DNA of 64,000 nt, taken from Siniperca chuatsi (taxonomy: Eukaryota > Chordata > Actinopteri > Centrarchiformes > Sinipercidae). The notes beneath the pieces are model-generated. The model did no database searches. It had not been told where the DNA came from and saw nothing but the letters and a program-made list of their open reading frames with translations. Position 1 is the first letter of the stretch; the number at the start of each line of letters is the position of its first letter. Of the stretch, positions 50,501 through 60,115 are shown piece after piece. A program made the translations under genes and the position numbers. The stretch lies in NCBI RefSeq assembly GCF_020085105.1, contig NC_058044.1, positions 29,392,206-29,456,205 of the forward strand, in the 5' to 3' direction.

Positions 50501-53500
50501 CTTCAAAAGAAACAAAAGTTCATAGGGAAAACGTGTTTTTTTGGCCTCAATATGAGTCATTGTTTGCTCTTAAAACATGATACAAAACATTTAATGTGAT
50601 TGAAATTACTTCTTAAACTTGAAATTATAGGATAGAATCGTGTTCATTATATCATCAGTGTCAGGACCTAAATATCACTCATTGGACTGCTTTGTAAACA
50701 CATCATTAAATGCCAGCAGTTTCAAGTTTCAATCAATTTCAGTATGTGATAGAAAGGCTAAGCTAGCTGTGTGTTTCATAGCCCTCTCTGTCAAGCAGCC
50801 CTGCTATTGCTGGTGTTTGTTTACGTGTGTTTAATGTCAGCTCCAGATGGCTTCCAGAAACTGAACAAACCGCTGACAATCTATCCCCTTTGTAGAGGAG
50901 CACTGCCTCCCAGTGGATAGCGGGCAGGCGCTGTGTCCTAACACTCACACACACACACACACACACGCGCACACTCACGATGGAAGAGAAATGTACATAA
51001 ACATTCATGAATGCACAATACTCACACAATGTAGACTAAATCGAGTTCAGGAAACACCGTCATCACATCTTTCTGTGCCAGTGTTAGTGGTAATTAATAC
51101 CAAGTTAAGGATTTTGTATGATAATCTGGGCCAAATAGTTCCCTGGTGTTATGACAAAAACCACAAGACCCTGATTTTGTGCCAAAAATGGCATCCATCG
51201 TACCAAAAATCTGATATTCAAGGCCAAGAGAGGAGGTGCTATGAATGTGCTCCGGTTCTCACACTTTAACCTCGTTTTCGTTTTCAGAATGTGTCATAAA
51301 TAATATGTAGAAATAACTAGTATTTGAAAATCAAAGATCAGAAAATCAGTTTCACTTCAAGCCACATATTACACCAGAACCCCTTTTTATAGTCTTTATC
51401 ATTTGACAATAACACAGTATACATATAGTACAGAAACACACACACACTTTATAGTGCTAAAATACAGCTTCAACATTATATAAGTATTTTAATATATGAT
51501 GTACATGCACATGTTTCATTTGGGGTTTTCAGTAGTCTGGTTGCAGCTGTTTTTTTATATTTATTTGTAAGTATTTGATACCCTGTGTGGTCTGAATTAG
51601 TTTATGGCCCTAATCTACCACTAACACATACATACAGACGCGCACGCTCCGATTCACACTGATACAGCCACACAGAGTCTTGCTCGCTTACTGCATCAAG
51701 CTGACGCTGCACTTTTTACTGGAAGGGAGGATGCACTGCATAATCTCAATCAGTACTAGATGACTAACCCGCTGCTCTCTCCTCCTCCTCACACTCCACT
51801 CCTCTCTTCTCATACTACCACTGTATCTGTAGTAGCCTCTGCAACACTCTTTGTTCCCTTCTTCTGTCCATTCTAAAGCATCTCCATTTAACTGTTATCC
51901 CCCCCCCCTCGTCTGTCCCTATGTCTGTCTTTTCTCTCTCCCTGTATGTCTGCCCCCACACCACCATGCAACGGCACACATTTCCTGTGCTAGAAAATGA
52001 TGTGCTTATTAGGTTGACTAACGTAATAGCAAAGACTGGTTCTGACAACAACACTTCACAGTCATGGCCTGTACGTCTAATAATAGGACCTCCTTGACTG
52101 GATCTGGCAAAAGCCAATAGCAACATGCTCAAGACAAGTCTTTAATGTTTGTGCTTTGCAATAGTGCTACAGCTCCTATTATTATCACCCTCACTGAAAA
52201 GTCATAAGTGAAAAGCAAAAGCCCACGTGTGTTTTTTGGACATGTGTGTGAACTTAAAGGATAATTCTGGATCATTACAATTTCGGTTTCTTTTTCATAG
52301 CTTTGGCCATCATTCCTATCAGTGAAAATAATATTGTATTCACCAAGTTAGTTGCTGCGATCTGGGAAAGCAGCGACATCACTAAAAATAAGTCTGATGA
52401 GGCAAGAAACACGCTGCCAGACAATAACATTTTTGAAACAAAGCCCCAGGTTAGTTTAACTTAGAAAGTCTTTACATCGCCGTCATGCAAGATGCTGTTC
52501 CATTGGCTTCTCTAACTCGACACAGTCTATCATTCCAGCATTTCTTTCATTTCTCTCTGAAAGAAATGAAACGTGTTGCTTGGGCTTACGGTCCAAAAAG
52601 AAATGGTCATCTACTAGATTTGCCATTAGAGGTTGAAACCTTTGTGATTTAAAAAAAAGTTAAATGCTTAATTTGTTAGCATACAAGAACTAAAAACAGC
52701 AGCTCTCACGAATATTTACTAGTGCGCCAGTGCGGGTAATTACGTCATAACGTTTCTTCTATGTCCATGATAGCCAACAGTCTTTTCTAATGTTGTTTTT
52801 TTTTCAACTTTTTAGCAGTAATCTTTACCATCTTGTCCCTCTCTGTAGAGACTCTCCTCCCAAAAGACGGTATCAGTCATTTTAGCAAATTCCCATAACT
52901 GACATAAACTGACGTTTACGTTCAAGAGACAAAGCCCTCTAGCAGTCATAGGAATTAGCTTTGACCTGGGTCCGTTGGGAGAAAAGGAGGAAGAGGGGTG
53001 ATGTTGTTATAGAGCCACAAAGTCCCCAGAGGGAGGAGGTCGGGGCGGATGGATGGGCCAACAAAACGTCAGACTTGAACACAGGACACTGCTGTTTGTT
53101 TCCTGTCTCTTCCCAGGTCCTGAACCGTAATCAAGTAGTAATTTTAACCCCAAACCAAGATGTATTTCTAACCTAAACAAAGGACTTAAGACAAACCTAA
53201 TCGATCCCTAAACCTAGCCAAGTCGTTTTAGTACCATAGCATTGTGACATCATAGAACAGATTCATTTTTCAACAGTGATTTGTAATGTTTTGGAAGGCA
53301 CCGACAGATGATGTCATCCTGCTGATAGGGGCATCAGATCAGGATACGCTTATATGTGTCGTTTTGGAGGGCAGTCACATGCAATGTACAGTCTTCTGGT
53401 GTTTCATTTGGAGGACCTGTTGGGTAATGTAGAGCACTGAGGGCAGCGGGAGAGTCTTCTCCACAATCCTGAGATCAGAAATGTAAAACCTGCGTGGCTT

Positions 53501-54757
53501 TACAGCCACGACAGCCCTGCTTTTCTTTCAGCCTTCCTCACCACTGAATGAATTTGGCCTGCTTGCAGAGTTGATCTAGTACCTTATTAGAGGAAATGGA
53601 GCATTATGTCTTTTGCGGCCGTCTTTCTTCCCACCGTTCAGGATTTACCATTCTCTGAACGATGGCAGTTTACACCCAGCGCTGCCTCATATGTCATTCT
53701 GTTGAGGTGTGTGTGTGTGTGTGTGTGTGTTTGTGTGTCTTGAGGGCGGGGTCACTGCACACGCTCACTGACAGCCAACCACACCTTGCCTACTGTCCCG
53801 CCACCCCCCAAGGCTCCCATCTATTCTGCCCATTTAGGGAAAAGCTGATGTAGCAAGATGTAGCCGCGGCAGCGACGCACGTCTTCACCGATTTGCCAGC
53901 AGATGGATGGAGCAGCGCTGGGGGCGGGAGATGAAGCGAAGGGGGTATGGGATAGAGAAGTATGAGTGACAGGTGTGTGGCGTCTTCATTTGTCAAGTCA
54001 GCCAGGTGTGTCAGCTGAGCTAGAGGGTGAGGAGAGATGAAAGGAAATAAGAAAGGGAGTTAAACGAGTAGAGTGAAGGAAATGGAAAGGAAAGAAAGAA
54101 GGAAAGGGAAGGTAAAAATGGGAAAGAGAAGAAAATAAAGGGCAAGGAAAGGAAAAGAAAGGAGATGGAAAGAAAACAGGAGGGGAATGGCATAAAGGAA
54201 ATGGCATAAAGGGTTAGGAGAAGAAAGGAAAGGAAAAAAGGAGAGGAGAAGAAAGCAGAGACAAGAGGAAAAGAAAGGAAGGGAAAAGTAGAAGGGAAAG
54301 GGAAGGGAAAGAAAGGACAGGAAAAAAGAAGAGTAGAGGAAAGAAAGGAGAGAAAAGAAAAGGGTAGGAAAAGAAAGAAAAGGAAATAAATGAGAAGGAA
54401 AGGAAGAGTGAGAAAAGGAAATAAGGTGAGGAGAGAAAAGGGGGAGGGAATCTATGTTCAGGTTCATATCAGATAGCAATGCAATGTTAACTCGAGGCAG
54501 TCTAAATGGGATTTGTGCAGGTTTTTTAGTTTTCTCTGCTGTCATTGTCCTTCCGTAGTGACACACACCCACTGTTTCTCTCTTTCACAGTTTTACAGGC
54601 ACTTACACACACACACACACACACACACACTGCTTTGTCCCCCTTTCTCTCACTGGCTCCTCACCATGATTTGGTTACCATGGAGAAGCACATTTTTTAG
54701 GCAGAAGGAGGTTGACATTATTACATGATAGAGATGGCACTGCTTATTCTCTATGTG

Positions 54758-54847
<90 letters not shown>

Positions 54848-57800
54848 TCTCGCCTACAGGCAGTCGCCCACTCCACGCTCTTCCAGGCAAGAAGGTTTCA
54901 GAAATGTCCTACATATCCATACTGTACACATATCTGCACACACACAGACACATTCTCACAGCACATCGCACTCCTCAGCACGCAATGAGGCAGCGAGATG
55001 AACTCGAGGTGACACTAGAGTGGGCTGCCTCTGGACGGAGCTGATTGGTCAGCCTAGTGGAGTGTCTGACATCACGCTGGTCCAGCAGCAAGCACTACTG
55101 CAAATACATGTGTCACACACACTATAGAGTGGGGCTTTTGTATCTTATGTACATACACATGGAGGCATGTCATTAGTAAATGAGATGTGTTTTTAATTTC
55201 TCCCTTTTGGTTTGAGAACACACTGGGCCATGAACAGTCCTCCCATGATGCGCAAGGATTAAGTTTGTGGATCAGAGCAAAGCAACCTATAGGTACTTAC
55301 AGGCCATCCCGGTGCTGATTGAACCTCAATACTAGGGCTGGGTATTGTCTGAAAATGTTCTATACTAGTGCCGATGTGACACTTAAGTTTCGATACCAAT
55401 ACCAAAATGAGATCTTACCATAATAAATATAAATGTGTTTTTCGAAAAAGCCCCTTTTTTATTTTACAGAAATAAAAGGTTGCCAAGTGTGCAAAAAGTT
55501 TTCTAGTTAAGGCACTAATGCGCTAATTTTGCCCTTTGTATGATGTACAAAATATAAACAATTCTAAACAATCCTAAATGTACGATCATTTCCATATGTC
55601 ATGCTCTAGTTTCCGTATATTTTTTCCATGCTAGTGAAACGGTATGGAGCTGATTTGGAACCAGTGTGATTATTCATTGTACGTTAACTACTGTTTATCA
55701 ATTAGAGCCCGACCGATATGGGATTTTTGAGACCGATACCGATTTTTATAGTGGGAAAATTTACCTATTACCGATATGGCCGCCGATATACATCCCATCC
55801 CATCCGGGATTTGGTGAGACAGCTGTCCCCTCACAATGTCTTATAAACTCTTTATGACTATATTTTACAGTTTTTGTTTGGCATCGTTTGACTGTCAAAC
55901 TGTTTCATTTGGCATGGTTAGCTTAGCGTCAAGTTTTGTTTTGTTTATGGTACAAACATGCTATACCTGTAACGTGTTTCCTAACATGCTAGTGTGTCCC
56001 TTAGCCTGCATCATAAACACTGACCTGTAGTCCGAGCCCATTGCAGTGAGCTTAGTGAATCAAAATTCTCAGTGTGCCGCAGTCTGGATTTGAATGTACG
56101 ATAGTTTGCCCTGAAATATGGCAATTCTGCAGTCTTTGTACGATTATTTTTTTGTGACACATGGGAATGCAGCAAATGTTAAATGTTGTCTAAACACATG
56201 CAGCTGCACAAGAACTTTATGTATATATTATAAACAGTACAGTCTAGACCTGCTCTATATGAAAAGTGCAATAAGATAACTTTGGTTATAAATAATATTC
56301 AATTCAATTGAAATGAAAAAAAATGATCAAGAACTATCTTATTATGACATTCAATGCCAACTTTCATTACTTGACGGTTTTTGATACTCGGTTCTACAGA
56401 CACATTTTGGTTGGTACACATACAGTAAAGTAATGAAGTTTGATATCAGCCCCACTCAATACTCTTTGAGTGCCGTCCGAAATGTGTCTGTAGCCCCAAC
56501 TATTGAAAACTGTCAAATATCAAAAGTTTGGATAAAATGTCAAAAATGGTTTTGTAGAAAAACATGTTTAAATTCTACAAAGCAAGGTATCGAAAAAGGC
56601 ACCAGAATCAAAAGTTTCAATAACCCGAGTTGTCGTCTTCACATTAAAGAGTTAAAAAATTGGTTTAACAGGTATCCAGATGTGAAGAATGATTTGACTG
56701 TTTCTATTTGACTGAAACTTGAGGGGTGCAATTGGTACATTTGTTTCAGTAAATTTGACTGTAAAGTAGCTTATATCCCATCATGCACTGGGCAAGAAGG
56801 CAGAAGGGGGTTGGGGCATCTGGGTTTAATCTCTTACCTGTGTAGTTCTGCCTGAGGGAGATGTTGGAGGAGGGGGGGTCTGTAGGTTAGTAAGTTATGA
56901 TTTGTGAGCTGGTATTGTCAGCTGATGATAAGTTGAATAATGGTGAAAAGCTGAAAGGATTACTGGCTACTGCTAATCTGTGGCTCCTCAGCTGAGGTAA
57001 AGAGGTGGAGAAAGGCAGAAAGAGAAAGAGACTATAGTGTGTGGCTGAGCGGCTGCCCGACAGCTGTGGACCGTGCAGGCAGCTGATTTACTTTAGATTA
57101 GTCTGGACATGCGCCAACTAGGATTCAATCAGGCCATGATGAATGTGCTTTGGCGCGCTGAAGGCTAACTGCTAAACTGACTGCTAACAGTCCGGCTCAC
57201 TGGCCATCAAGGAGTAACATTTTGGGGTTTCCAGAGGTCCCAGAGGTGTTTTGTTTTCAACTTGTGCCAAGGTTCTGCAGTAGAATACAAGAGACGACTG
57301 TGTTTCCTCTTTGCTTTGGATTTACTCTCTGAAAAATAAACCGTTGGGATTATAAATACGAAGGGAGATAAATCCTGTTTTTGTGCTGTCGAAGTGAGGT
57401 GATATTCAATAGAAATGGCTACATGTGAGTATTTGATGTTGTCTATGGGTTTGATTTAGCGGATGAAGAATCAAAATTTATCATGGCTACTGTACATGGC
57501 TGTGGTCATCATCAATCTTATTTTGTGATGGGGCATTTCATAGAAGAGGCTAAATCATAGAAAATCTGTCTGCATGTGCAAAGATGGATGCACTGACTAG
57601 AATAGCTTTACTCTTTCTCCTGTTGGATGAAAACAATACATACTGAATGTATACAGTGCAATACCATTTAGAGTTCATTTTCCTTCCTATTATATCACCA
57701 ACATGAGCATAATGGATCAATCTAAAAAAAAAAAACATTTTATTAATGGGTTACAATGCAATAAGAGTCATAAAATTCACAGCAATAGAATCAAAGGGTA

Positions 57801-60115
57801 GGTGAAACATGACCTCTTAAGGCGGTTCTGTAGTTTTTCTAAAAAGCAGTACAGGACGTACCATAGCCTTCACCAAACCAGCCAGTCTGTCATATCTGAG
57901 TGCTCTCTAATTTTTGATTAGCTGTAGCAAAGGAATGAGGAGAAAGCATGTGGGCGGATACCAAGATGTTGAAATCTTTTTTTCTTAAAAGATGAGCTAC
58001 CACCGTTTAGCTCACCATTTGTGAGCTGAAAGGCATTATAAAAGGTGTTTGTGAAAGTTGATAGACAGAACAAGGCTTTTTAATGTCTAGGAGAAATTGT
58101 ATCTGTTCCCATGAAGTTAACAATGCTGCATTTGTTTCGTGCTAGGCTATATGTTCAATAAAATGAATTTGTGTTGTATAAATGTTGACTTTTGTGTCAC
58201 AGGCATGCCTAACCACTTTTTGTTAGGTGTTCCATTTATTTAATGTTCTTCTATAATGCTACTGAACCCAGTTAGCAAACGCTTTTGTCCTTTCAACCTT
58301 TGTAGGTAATGTGGGTATGCAACCTCTGCCGTAAACAGCAGGAGATTCTCACCAAATCAGGAGAATGGTTTTCGGGGTCAGGGGTGCGGCCTGGGAGCCT
58401 GGGCACCTCCTTGAACAACCCAGGCACTGGAGGTGAGGCCCAACGGGACAGGAAGCTACTCCGCTCCAGGTCCCAAGCCCCGCCCTCCAGCACCAACACC
58501 AACGCAGGGCCGCCGAACGGGACGCAGCCGCCAGCCGGTGTCACTGCTGCCAAGGGTGCTGACACCATGCTCGGCTCCCGCTCCCAAAGTGAACCACCTA
58601 GAGAAAAGTAAGGCATCAAGATACACACATTGAACACAACGTCTGTGATATTTCATCTTTATGCTGCAGTAGTTTTTTTAGCAGATGTTTTACATGTACA
58701 GCCTGTACCTTTTTTTCATTAACATGATGGGAATCTGAGAATTGGAGAATGGGAACCATATTTTTTTCAAAACCCAGAAAGCTAGGACTGCTTGCTGTCT
58801 AAAGCTCCTGTTGTTTTTTAATCCCTGGGCTAAAAAAAAGAATAGATCTGTGTCAGTTCTAGCTTAACCAGTGGAGAAGCTAGGTCACAGGTTTTAGTCT
58901 TGAGAGGTCTTTGATTCAATCCCTTTGTTTTCATTCAGTGGGAGAGTTAGGTAAAGGTTCATCACTGTCTCATGTTGGTTAGTGGAAGTTTTAATCTGTT
59001 CATATAAAAGCGACCAAGGTTTTGCAAATATAGAAAGGAATGTTCTTAGAACATTCTTTTTCTGTACAAAAACCTCTTCTCAGCATTTTTTTTCATATTA
59101 AAACTGCTAACGTTGCTCACCTGTTGTAATGGAAAAGATGCACCTGTGTCTGTGTCTGTCCATAGACAATATGGTATATTGGTATGATGAATCCTCTTCT
59201 TGTACAGGAAAAGGCCCGTTTCCCTCCATGAACAAAATGGTAAGGGAGGCATGGGGCGTGGTAGTGGCCGGAGACCTGCTGGGAAGTTGCCGTCTCAGTC
59301 ATCCCTGGATGAGCGAGTGGGGTTTGGGGAAAGAGGAGAGAGACGGTTAGGAGAAGGACGGAGGCTGGAGAAGATCCATTCTACGGACTACGAGGACGGG
59401 GAGGAGAACTTGGGTCGTTCAGAAACACACCGGAGACGCCCAGAGGATGAGGAGCAGAGGGAGCGCCAGCGTCGTGAGGAGGAGTTCCAGAATCGATACC
59501 GTAGTGATCCCAACCTGGCACGATACCCGGTGAAACCACAGAAGGAGGAGCAGGAGATGCGCATGCATGCTAAGGTGTCCAAGGTTCGCCACGAACGACG
59601 GCACAGTGATCTGGCGATCAACGAGGTCGGACTGGGGCCTGGTGAAGGAGGAGGTGGTGGAGGAGGCAGTGCAGGGGAGGTGCCTGAAAACCGTCTAGCC
59701 AGGAGGGGTGGAGGTGGGGAGAGAGACCGCAAGGCCCTCTTGGAGAACCACAGAGCCTACTCTGTGGATAGGACCGTGGGGGTTGGAGGGGGAGCTCCAC
59801 CTGCCGGAGGTGGAGTGAGATCAGGACCCCAATCTGGGGGACCAGTGCCTCCAGACTGGGGCCTGAACAAAGGCCGCATAGAGCCCGGTACAACACGGAC
59901 ACCAAGGGACAAGGGTGGGGATAACCTGCTGAGGAAGGACTCTCAGAGCTCAGACCAGTCTGAGACTTTGCGGCCGCCCCCTCCACGGTCATACAAGAGC
60001 AAGCGCGGAGTCAACAAGAGGCAGATGTCCATCAGCAGCTCAGAGGAGGAAGGCGGCTCCACGCCCGAGTACACCAGCTGTGAGGACGTGGACATGGAAA
60101 GCGTCAGCGAGAAAG
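24170..60115 (+). CDS. rims1: RIM1 (regulating synaptic membrane exocytosis 1), 5' part, four main exons; gene continues past the right edge
   Basis: RIMs are presynaptic active-zone scaffolds that bind Rab3 on vesicles, Munc13, RIM-BP, ELKS and calcium channels to dock and prime vesicles. Exons: 24170-24336, 43184-43397, 58306-58607 and 59208-60115, all GT-AG with matching phases (2, 0, 2, 1), coding for 530 residues so far. Residues 1-56 carry the Rab3-binding helix (LPDLSHLTEEERKIIMAVM). Residues about 57-137 hold a second helix and a FYVE-like zinc finger with eight Cys. The rest is a linker rich in Arg, Ser, Pro and Gly ending STPEYTSCED...ESVSEKG, which in RIMs directly precedes the PDZ region. 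RIMS1 is favoured over RIMS2 by GPRPPTVPP near the N-terminus and by the SEPPREK / EQNGKG segment. Teleosts usually have two rims1 copies, and which one this is cannot be told. PDZ, C2A and C2B exons are absent from the window. Confidence 0.92.
24977..25020. repeat. (TG)n-(CGTG)n microsatellite
   Basis: TG run passing into GTGC units and then GAGA. Confidence 0.9.
26020..26389. mobile_element. MITE with long terminal inverted repeats
   Basis: The left end (GTTAGCAAGATAAATGG, continuing TAACACTTTAAGT.CCCCTA) is mirrored at the right end with very few mismatches over about 40 bp. Near the inner ends 'gtttataacacactgtaatg' and 'cattatagtgtgttataaac' also pair, so inverted symmetry extends further. 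370 bp, non-coding. No clear target duplication could be separated from the palindrome. Confidence 0.8.
27105..27195 (+). repeat. dispersed fish repeat (AAGATCCACTTTAATGTCCC type)
   Basis: 'Agatccactttaatgtccctgtagggaaatttgt' is a well-known phrase at the ends of interspersed repeats in fish. The edges show TAAGAT/ATCTTA inverted text. Confidence 0.55.
28957..29438 (+). mobile_element. TTAA-type MITE, most complete copy of the family in the window
   Basis: The left end TTAAAGCTGCACTAATCAAT pairs imperfectly with the right end (reverse: TTAAAAGTGAAACTATCAAT). TTAA is present at both borders (28957-28960 and 29435-29438). The element is 482 bp without a coding frame. Copies or fragments also occur at 7604, 8720, 12300-12879 and 62040-62425. 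Confidence 0.8.
30550..30574. repeat. (TG)n microsatellite
   Basis: Short TG run. A second one is at 30699-30728. Confidence 0.85.
30699..30728. repeat. (TG)n microsatellite
   Basis: About 15 TG units. Confidence 0.85.
32549..32579. repeat. (GA)n microsatellite
   Basis: About 15 GA units. Confidence 0.9.
34690..34990 (+). repeat. dispersed fish repeat (GCTAACATGCTCACAATG type), copy 1
   Basis: 'Aatgctaatgtcagcatgct' followed by 'agcatggtaaca' and later 'catgaatgtctgtac' and 'ttatggtaatccattcaata' is a familiar teleost repeat order. Copy 2 is at 44455-44800. Confidence 0.65.
35258..35611 (-). mobile_element. solo LTR with 5-bp target-site duplication
   Basis: Starts TGTTAAG and ends CTATAACA. 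It is flanked by the same five bases, GGAAG (35253-35257 and 35612-35616). The minus orientation is suggested by the text 'ggacccaagtgcagga' at the left and a reversed ATTAAA-like signal near 35330. At 354 bp with no internal domain it is a solo LTR. It is a different family from the one at 4834, judging by sequence and length. Confidence 0.78.
36480..36920. repeat. pyrimidine-rich low-complexity region
   Basis: CT-rich on the plus strand, with CCTCCT runs (36680-36705). The 183-codon open frame here has only Leu/Ser/Phe-rich biased composition and is not considered a gene. Confidence 0.7.
37078..38640 (+). mobile_element. TIR element, family of 49632-50416, split by a nested repeat
   Basis: The left arm ('ttcgctaaaccccgcccc', 'gcaggtctgtcaagtt', 'tctccacatgt') and interior ('ttttcatgtcttctac', 'tcatcagctggtgaggac', 'cataaaatctgttagcgtca', 'gtcatttcagct') run parallel to the copy at 49632-50416. 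The right end, reversed, gives 'ttggttactgttgctta', comparable to 'cttagttactgttacta' in the other copy. About 0.63 kb of a different repeat (37854-38480) interrupts it. Confidence 0.7.
37854..38480 (+). mobile_element. nested repeat (GTGGTGGAGGAAGTATTCAG type)
   Basis: Starts with the phrase 'gtggtggaggaagtattcag' then 'atcctttacttaagtaaaag', which is very common in teleost genomes. It ends with inverted-looking text 'caagtaccttgagtaaatgt'. It sits inside the 37078-38640 element, so it inserted later. Confidence 0.75.
40240..40335 (+). repeat. dispersed fish repeat (GGCAACAGAGGCAAGGAAAA type)
   Basis: 'Ttggcaacagaggcaagga' followed by 'ccttttaacaggtagaaacc' and 'gggcggccgtctgcctcgac' is a recurrent fish repeat. 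It creates the long open frames seen on both strands here. Confidence 0.65.
41640..41750 (+). promoter_or_regulatory. rims1: candidate internal rims1 promoter
   Basis: An inverted CCAAT box (GATTGGCC, 41646-41653) is followed about 90 bp later by a TATA-like TTTTAAAG (41741-41748), upstream of an open frame that ends in a phase-compatible splice donor at 42114. This spacing fits a small promoter. It is inferred only from motifs and could be chance. Confidence 0.3.
41972..42114 (+). CDS. rims1: candidate alternative first coding exon of rims1 (RIM1-beta-like)
   Basis: An open frame runs to a donor at 42114 (CCCAG|gtgatc) in phase 2, the phase needed to join exon 2 at 43184. It offers two starts: ATG 41972 with G at -3 and +4 (47 codons, beginning MVEDCYLFDYFYHK), and ATG 42092 (MSAFNRP). 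Joining gives ...MSAFNRPR-TLHQQFESYK, a RIM with the zinc finger but without the Rab3-binding helix. Mammalian RIM1-beta and RIM2-beta are described as exactly this kind of isoform from a separate promoter. I do not recall their first-exon sequences, so there is no homology evidence. A good acceptor-like tract (ttcctacccag) inside the exon is an alternative reading, but it gives the wrong phase after exon 1. Confidence 0.35.
43184..43397 (+). CDS. rims1: rims1 exon 2: second helix and zinc finger
   Basis: Starts after cctctcag and completes Lys56, then TLHQQFESYKQEVRRIG. It ends ...CARCGGRVSLRSNN|gtgaga in phase 0. The zinc ligands visible are Cys90, 93, 106, 109, 114 and 117; the last pair comes from exon 3 (Cys132, 135). 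In RIMs this finger binds the Munc13 C2A domain, a key step in vesicle priming. All ligands are present. Confidence 0.95.
44455..44800 (+). repeat. dispersed fish repeat (GCTAACATGCTCACAATG type), copy 2
   Basis: 'Taacatgctcacaatgaaaa' followed by 'tttgctaattagcacta', 'ttagttttgcagatatttgg' and 'gatgatggcgctagagg'. This order is typical of a widespread teleost repeat, also seen at 34690. Confidence 0.75.
46640..47045. repeat. degenerate tandem repeat (ACCACAAAA...GTACTAAATATCATTTTGAAAC), with an inserted fish repeat
   Basis: A unit of roughly 55-60 bp containing 'accacaaaa', 'ataccaaat-like' and 'cattttgaaa' recurs about six times with divergence. Between about 46710 and 46785 an unrelated phrase ('gcgctttgagtggtcgg', 'cagtccatttaccattta'), common in fish genomes, splits the array. 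Confidence 0.7.
48000..48200 (+). promoter_or_regulatory. rims1: long polypyrimidine tract and TGC motifs upstream of the microexon
   Basis: About 180 nt of nearly continuous C/T (for example tttctttctcttctttcctc) precede the 12-nt microexon, with TGC motifs at 48188, 48199 and 48203 close to the acceptor. PTB-type repression and SRRM4 (nSR100) activation through UGC near the acceptor are the known logic of neuronal microexons. Its operation here is inferred. Confidence 0.5.
48214..48225 (+). CDS. rims1: rims1 12-nt microexon encoding EDKV
   Basis: The twelve bases GAGGACAAAGTG lie between 'ccacaaag' (AG acceptor) and 'gttagc' (GT donor). They encode Glu-Asp-Lys-Val in phase 0, the phase of the exon 2/exon 3 junction. 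Insertion gives ...SLRSNN-EDKV-VMWVCNLC, which matches the long form known for human RIMS1. It lies inside the zinc finger, between the third and fourth Cys pairs. The dinucleotide borders, exact length, phase and peptide agreement together make chance unlikely. The donor is non-canonical beyond GT (gttagc), typical of a regulated exon. Confidence 0.8.
48718..48738 (+). CDS. rims1: candidate 21-nt microexon in rims1 intron 2
   Basis: A pyrimidine tract and acceptor (ctcctccccttgcaaag) precede 21 bases, followed by a strong donor (AGG|gtaagg). The insert is in phase 0 and open (CLIEKDR). I know no RIM isoform with this peptide. It could be a lineage-specific microexon or a decoy splice pair. 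Confidence 0.25.
49632..50416 (+). mobile_element. TIR element (non-autonomous), intact copy
   Basis: The left end ('ttccacc', 'gtttgctaaagcccgcc', then 'caggcctgtcaagcttt') is repeated inverted at the right end (reverse: 'atccacc', 'gtttgctaagctcc', then 'tatgcctgtcaagcttt') over about 80 bp, with an extra 28 bp in the left arm. About 785 bp with no transposase frame. The second copy is at 37078-38640. Confidence 0.75.
50943..50967. repeat. (CA)n microsatellite
   Basis: CA run passing into CG-containing units. Confidence 0.85.
53707..53730. repeat. (TG)n microsatellite
   Basis: About 12 TG units. Confidence 0.85.
54050..54440. repeat. polypurine tract (GGAAA / GAAAG units)
   Basis: Almost 400 bp with very few pyrimidines on the plus strand, built of loosely repeated AAAGGAAAGG units. 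The long minus-strand open frames of Ser/Leu/Phe/Pro are artefacts. Such tracts can adopt triplex DNA. Confidence 0.85.
54604..54630. repeat. (AC)n microsatellite
   Basis: About 13 AC units, close to the longer array at 54762. Confidence 0.85.
54762..54842. repeat. long (AC)n microsatellite
   Basis: About 40 uninterrupted AC units, the longest microsatellite in the window and likely length-polymorphic. It can form Z-DNA. Confidence 0.95.
55335..55420 (+). repeat. dispersed fish repeat (AGGGCTGGGTATTG...TCGATACCAATACC)
   Basis: Common teleost phrase. The edges were not resolved. Confidence 0.55.
55700..55800 (+). repeat. dispersed fish repeat (AGAGCCCGACCGATATGGGA type)
   Basis: 'Gagcccgaccgatatgggat', 'gaccgataccgattttt' and 'accgatatggccgccgatat' are familiar from many fish genomes. 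Confidence 0.6.
58306..58607 (+). CDS. rims1: rims1 exon 3: last zinc ligands and start of linker
   Basis: Begins VMWVCNLCRKQQEILTKSGEW, giving the final Cys pair (Cys132, 135) and the conserved helix after the finger. It then runs into a Ser/Pro/Gly/Asn linker ending SRSQSEPPREK. The exon starts in phase 0, so it accepts exon 2 directly or through the EDKV microexon, and ends with two bases of Lys228. The GSGVRPGSLGTS region is less conserved. Confidence 0.95.
58608..59207 (+). other. rims1: rims1 intron 3 (600 bp)
   Basis: gtaagg...ttgtacag. Short and unique, with no repeat recognised. Confidence 0.85.
59208..60115 (+). CDS. rims1: rims1 exon 4: long basic/acidic linker before the PDZ region
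   Basis: This 908-bp exon encodes residues 228-530. It carries the conserved block RYRSDPNLARYPVKP, then a KVRHERRHSD segment whose Ser361 sits in an RRxS protein-kinase-A-like context, a Gly-rich run (GEGGGGGGGSAGE), AYSVDRT, and a strongly conserved end (SSDQSET...KRQMSISSSEEEGGSTPEYTSCED). It ends in phase 1 after ESVSEKG at a gtcagt donor. The codons are GC-rich and the frame continues only a few residues past the donor, supporting the splice. Confidence 0.95.

Larger units (their letters stand above)
43398..58305 (+). other. rims1: rims1 intron 2 (14.9 kb)
   Basis: Donor AAC|gtgaga, acceptor tttgtag|GTA. It holds one convincing and one speculative microexon (48214, 48718), a dispersed repeat (44455), a tandem repeat (46640), a TIR element (49632), a polypurine tract (54050) and an 80-bp CA array. 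The stretches 43.5-44.4, 45.3-46.6, 47.1-48.0, 50.5-53.7 and 56.8-58.2 kb show nothing I can name, except possible repeat debris at 52250-52700. Confidence 0.85.

Noticed and set aside
54060..54572. 170-codon minus-strand open frame
   Set aside because: Antisense of a polypurine tract; pure composition artefact.
56433..56711. 92-codon frame in intron 2
   Set aside because: AT-rich, no domain, no splice context; follows dispersed repeats.
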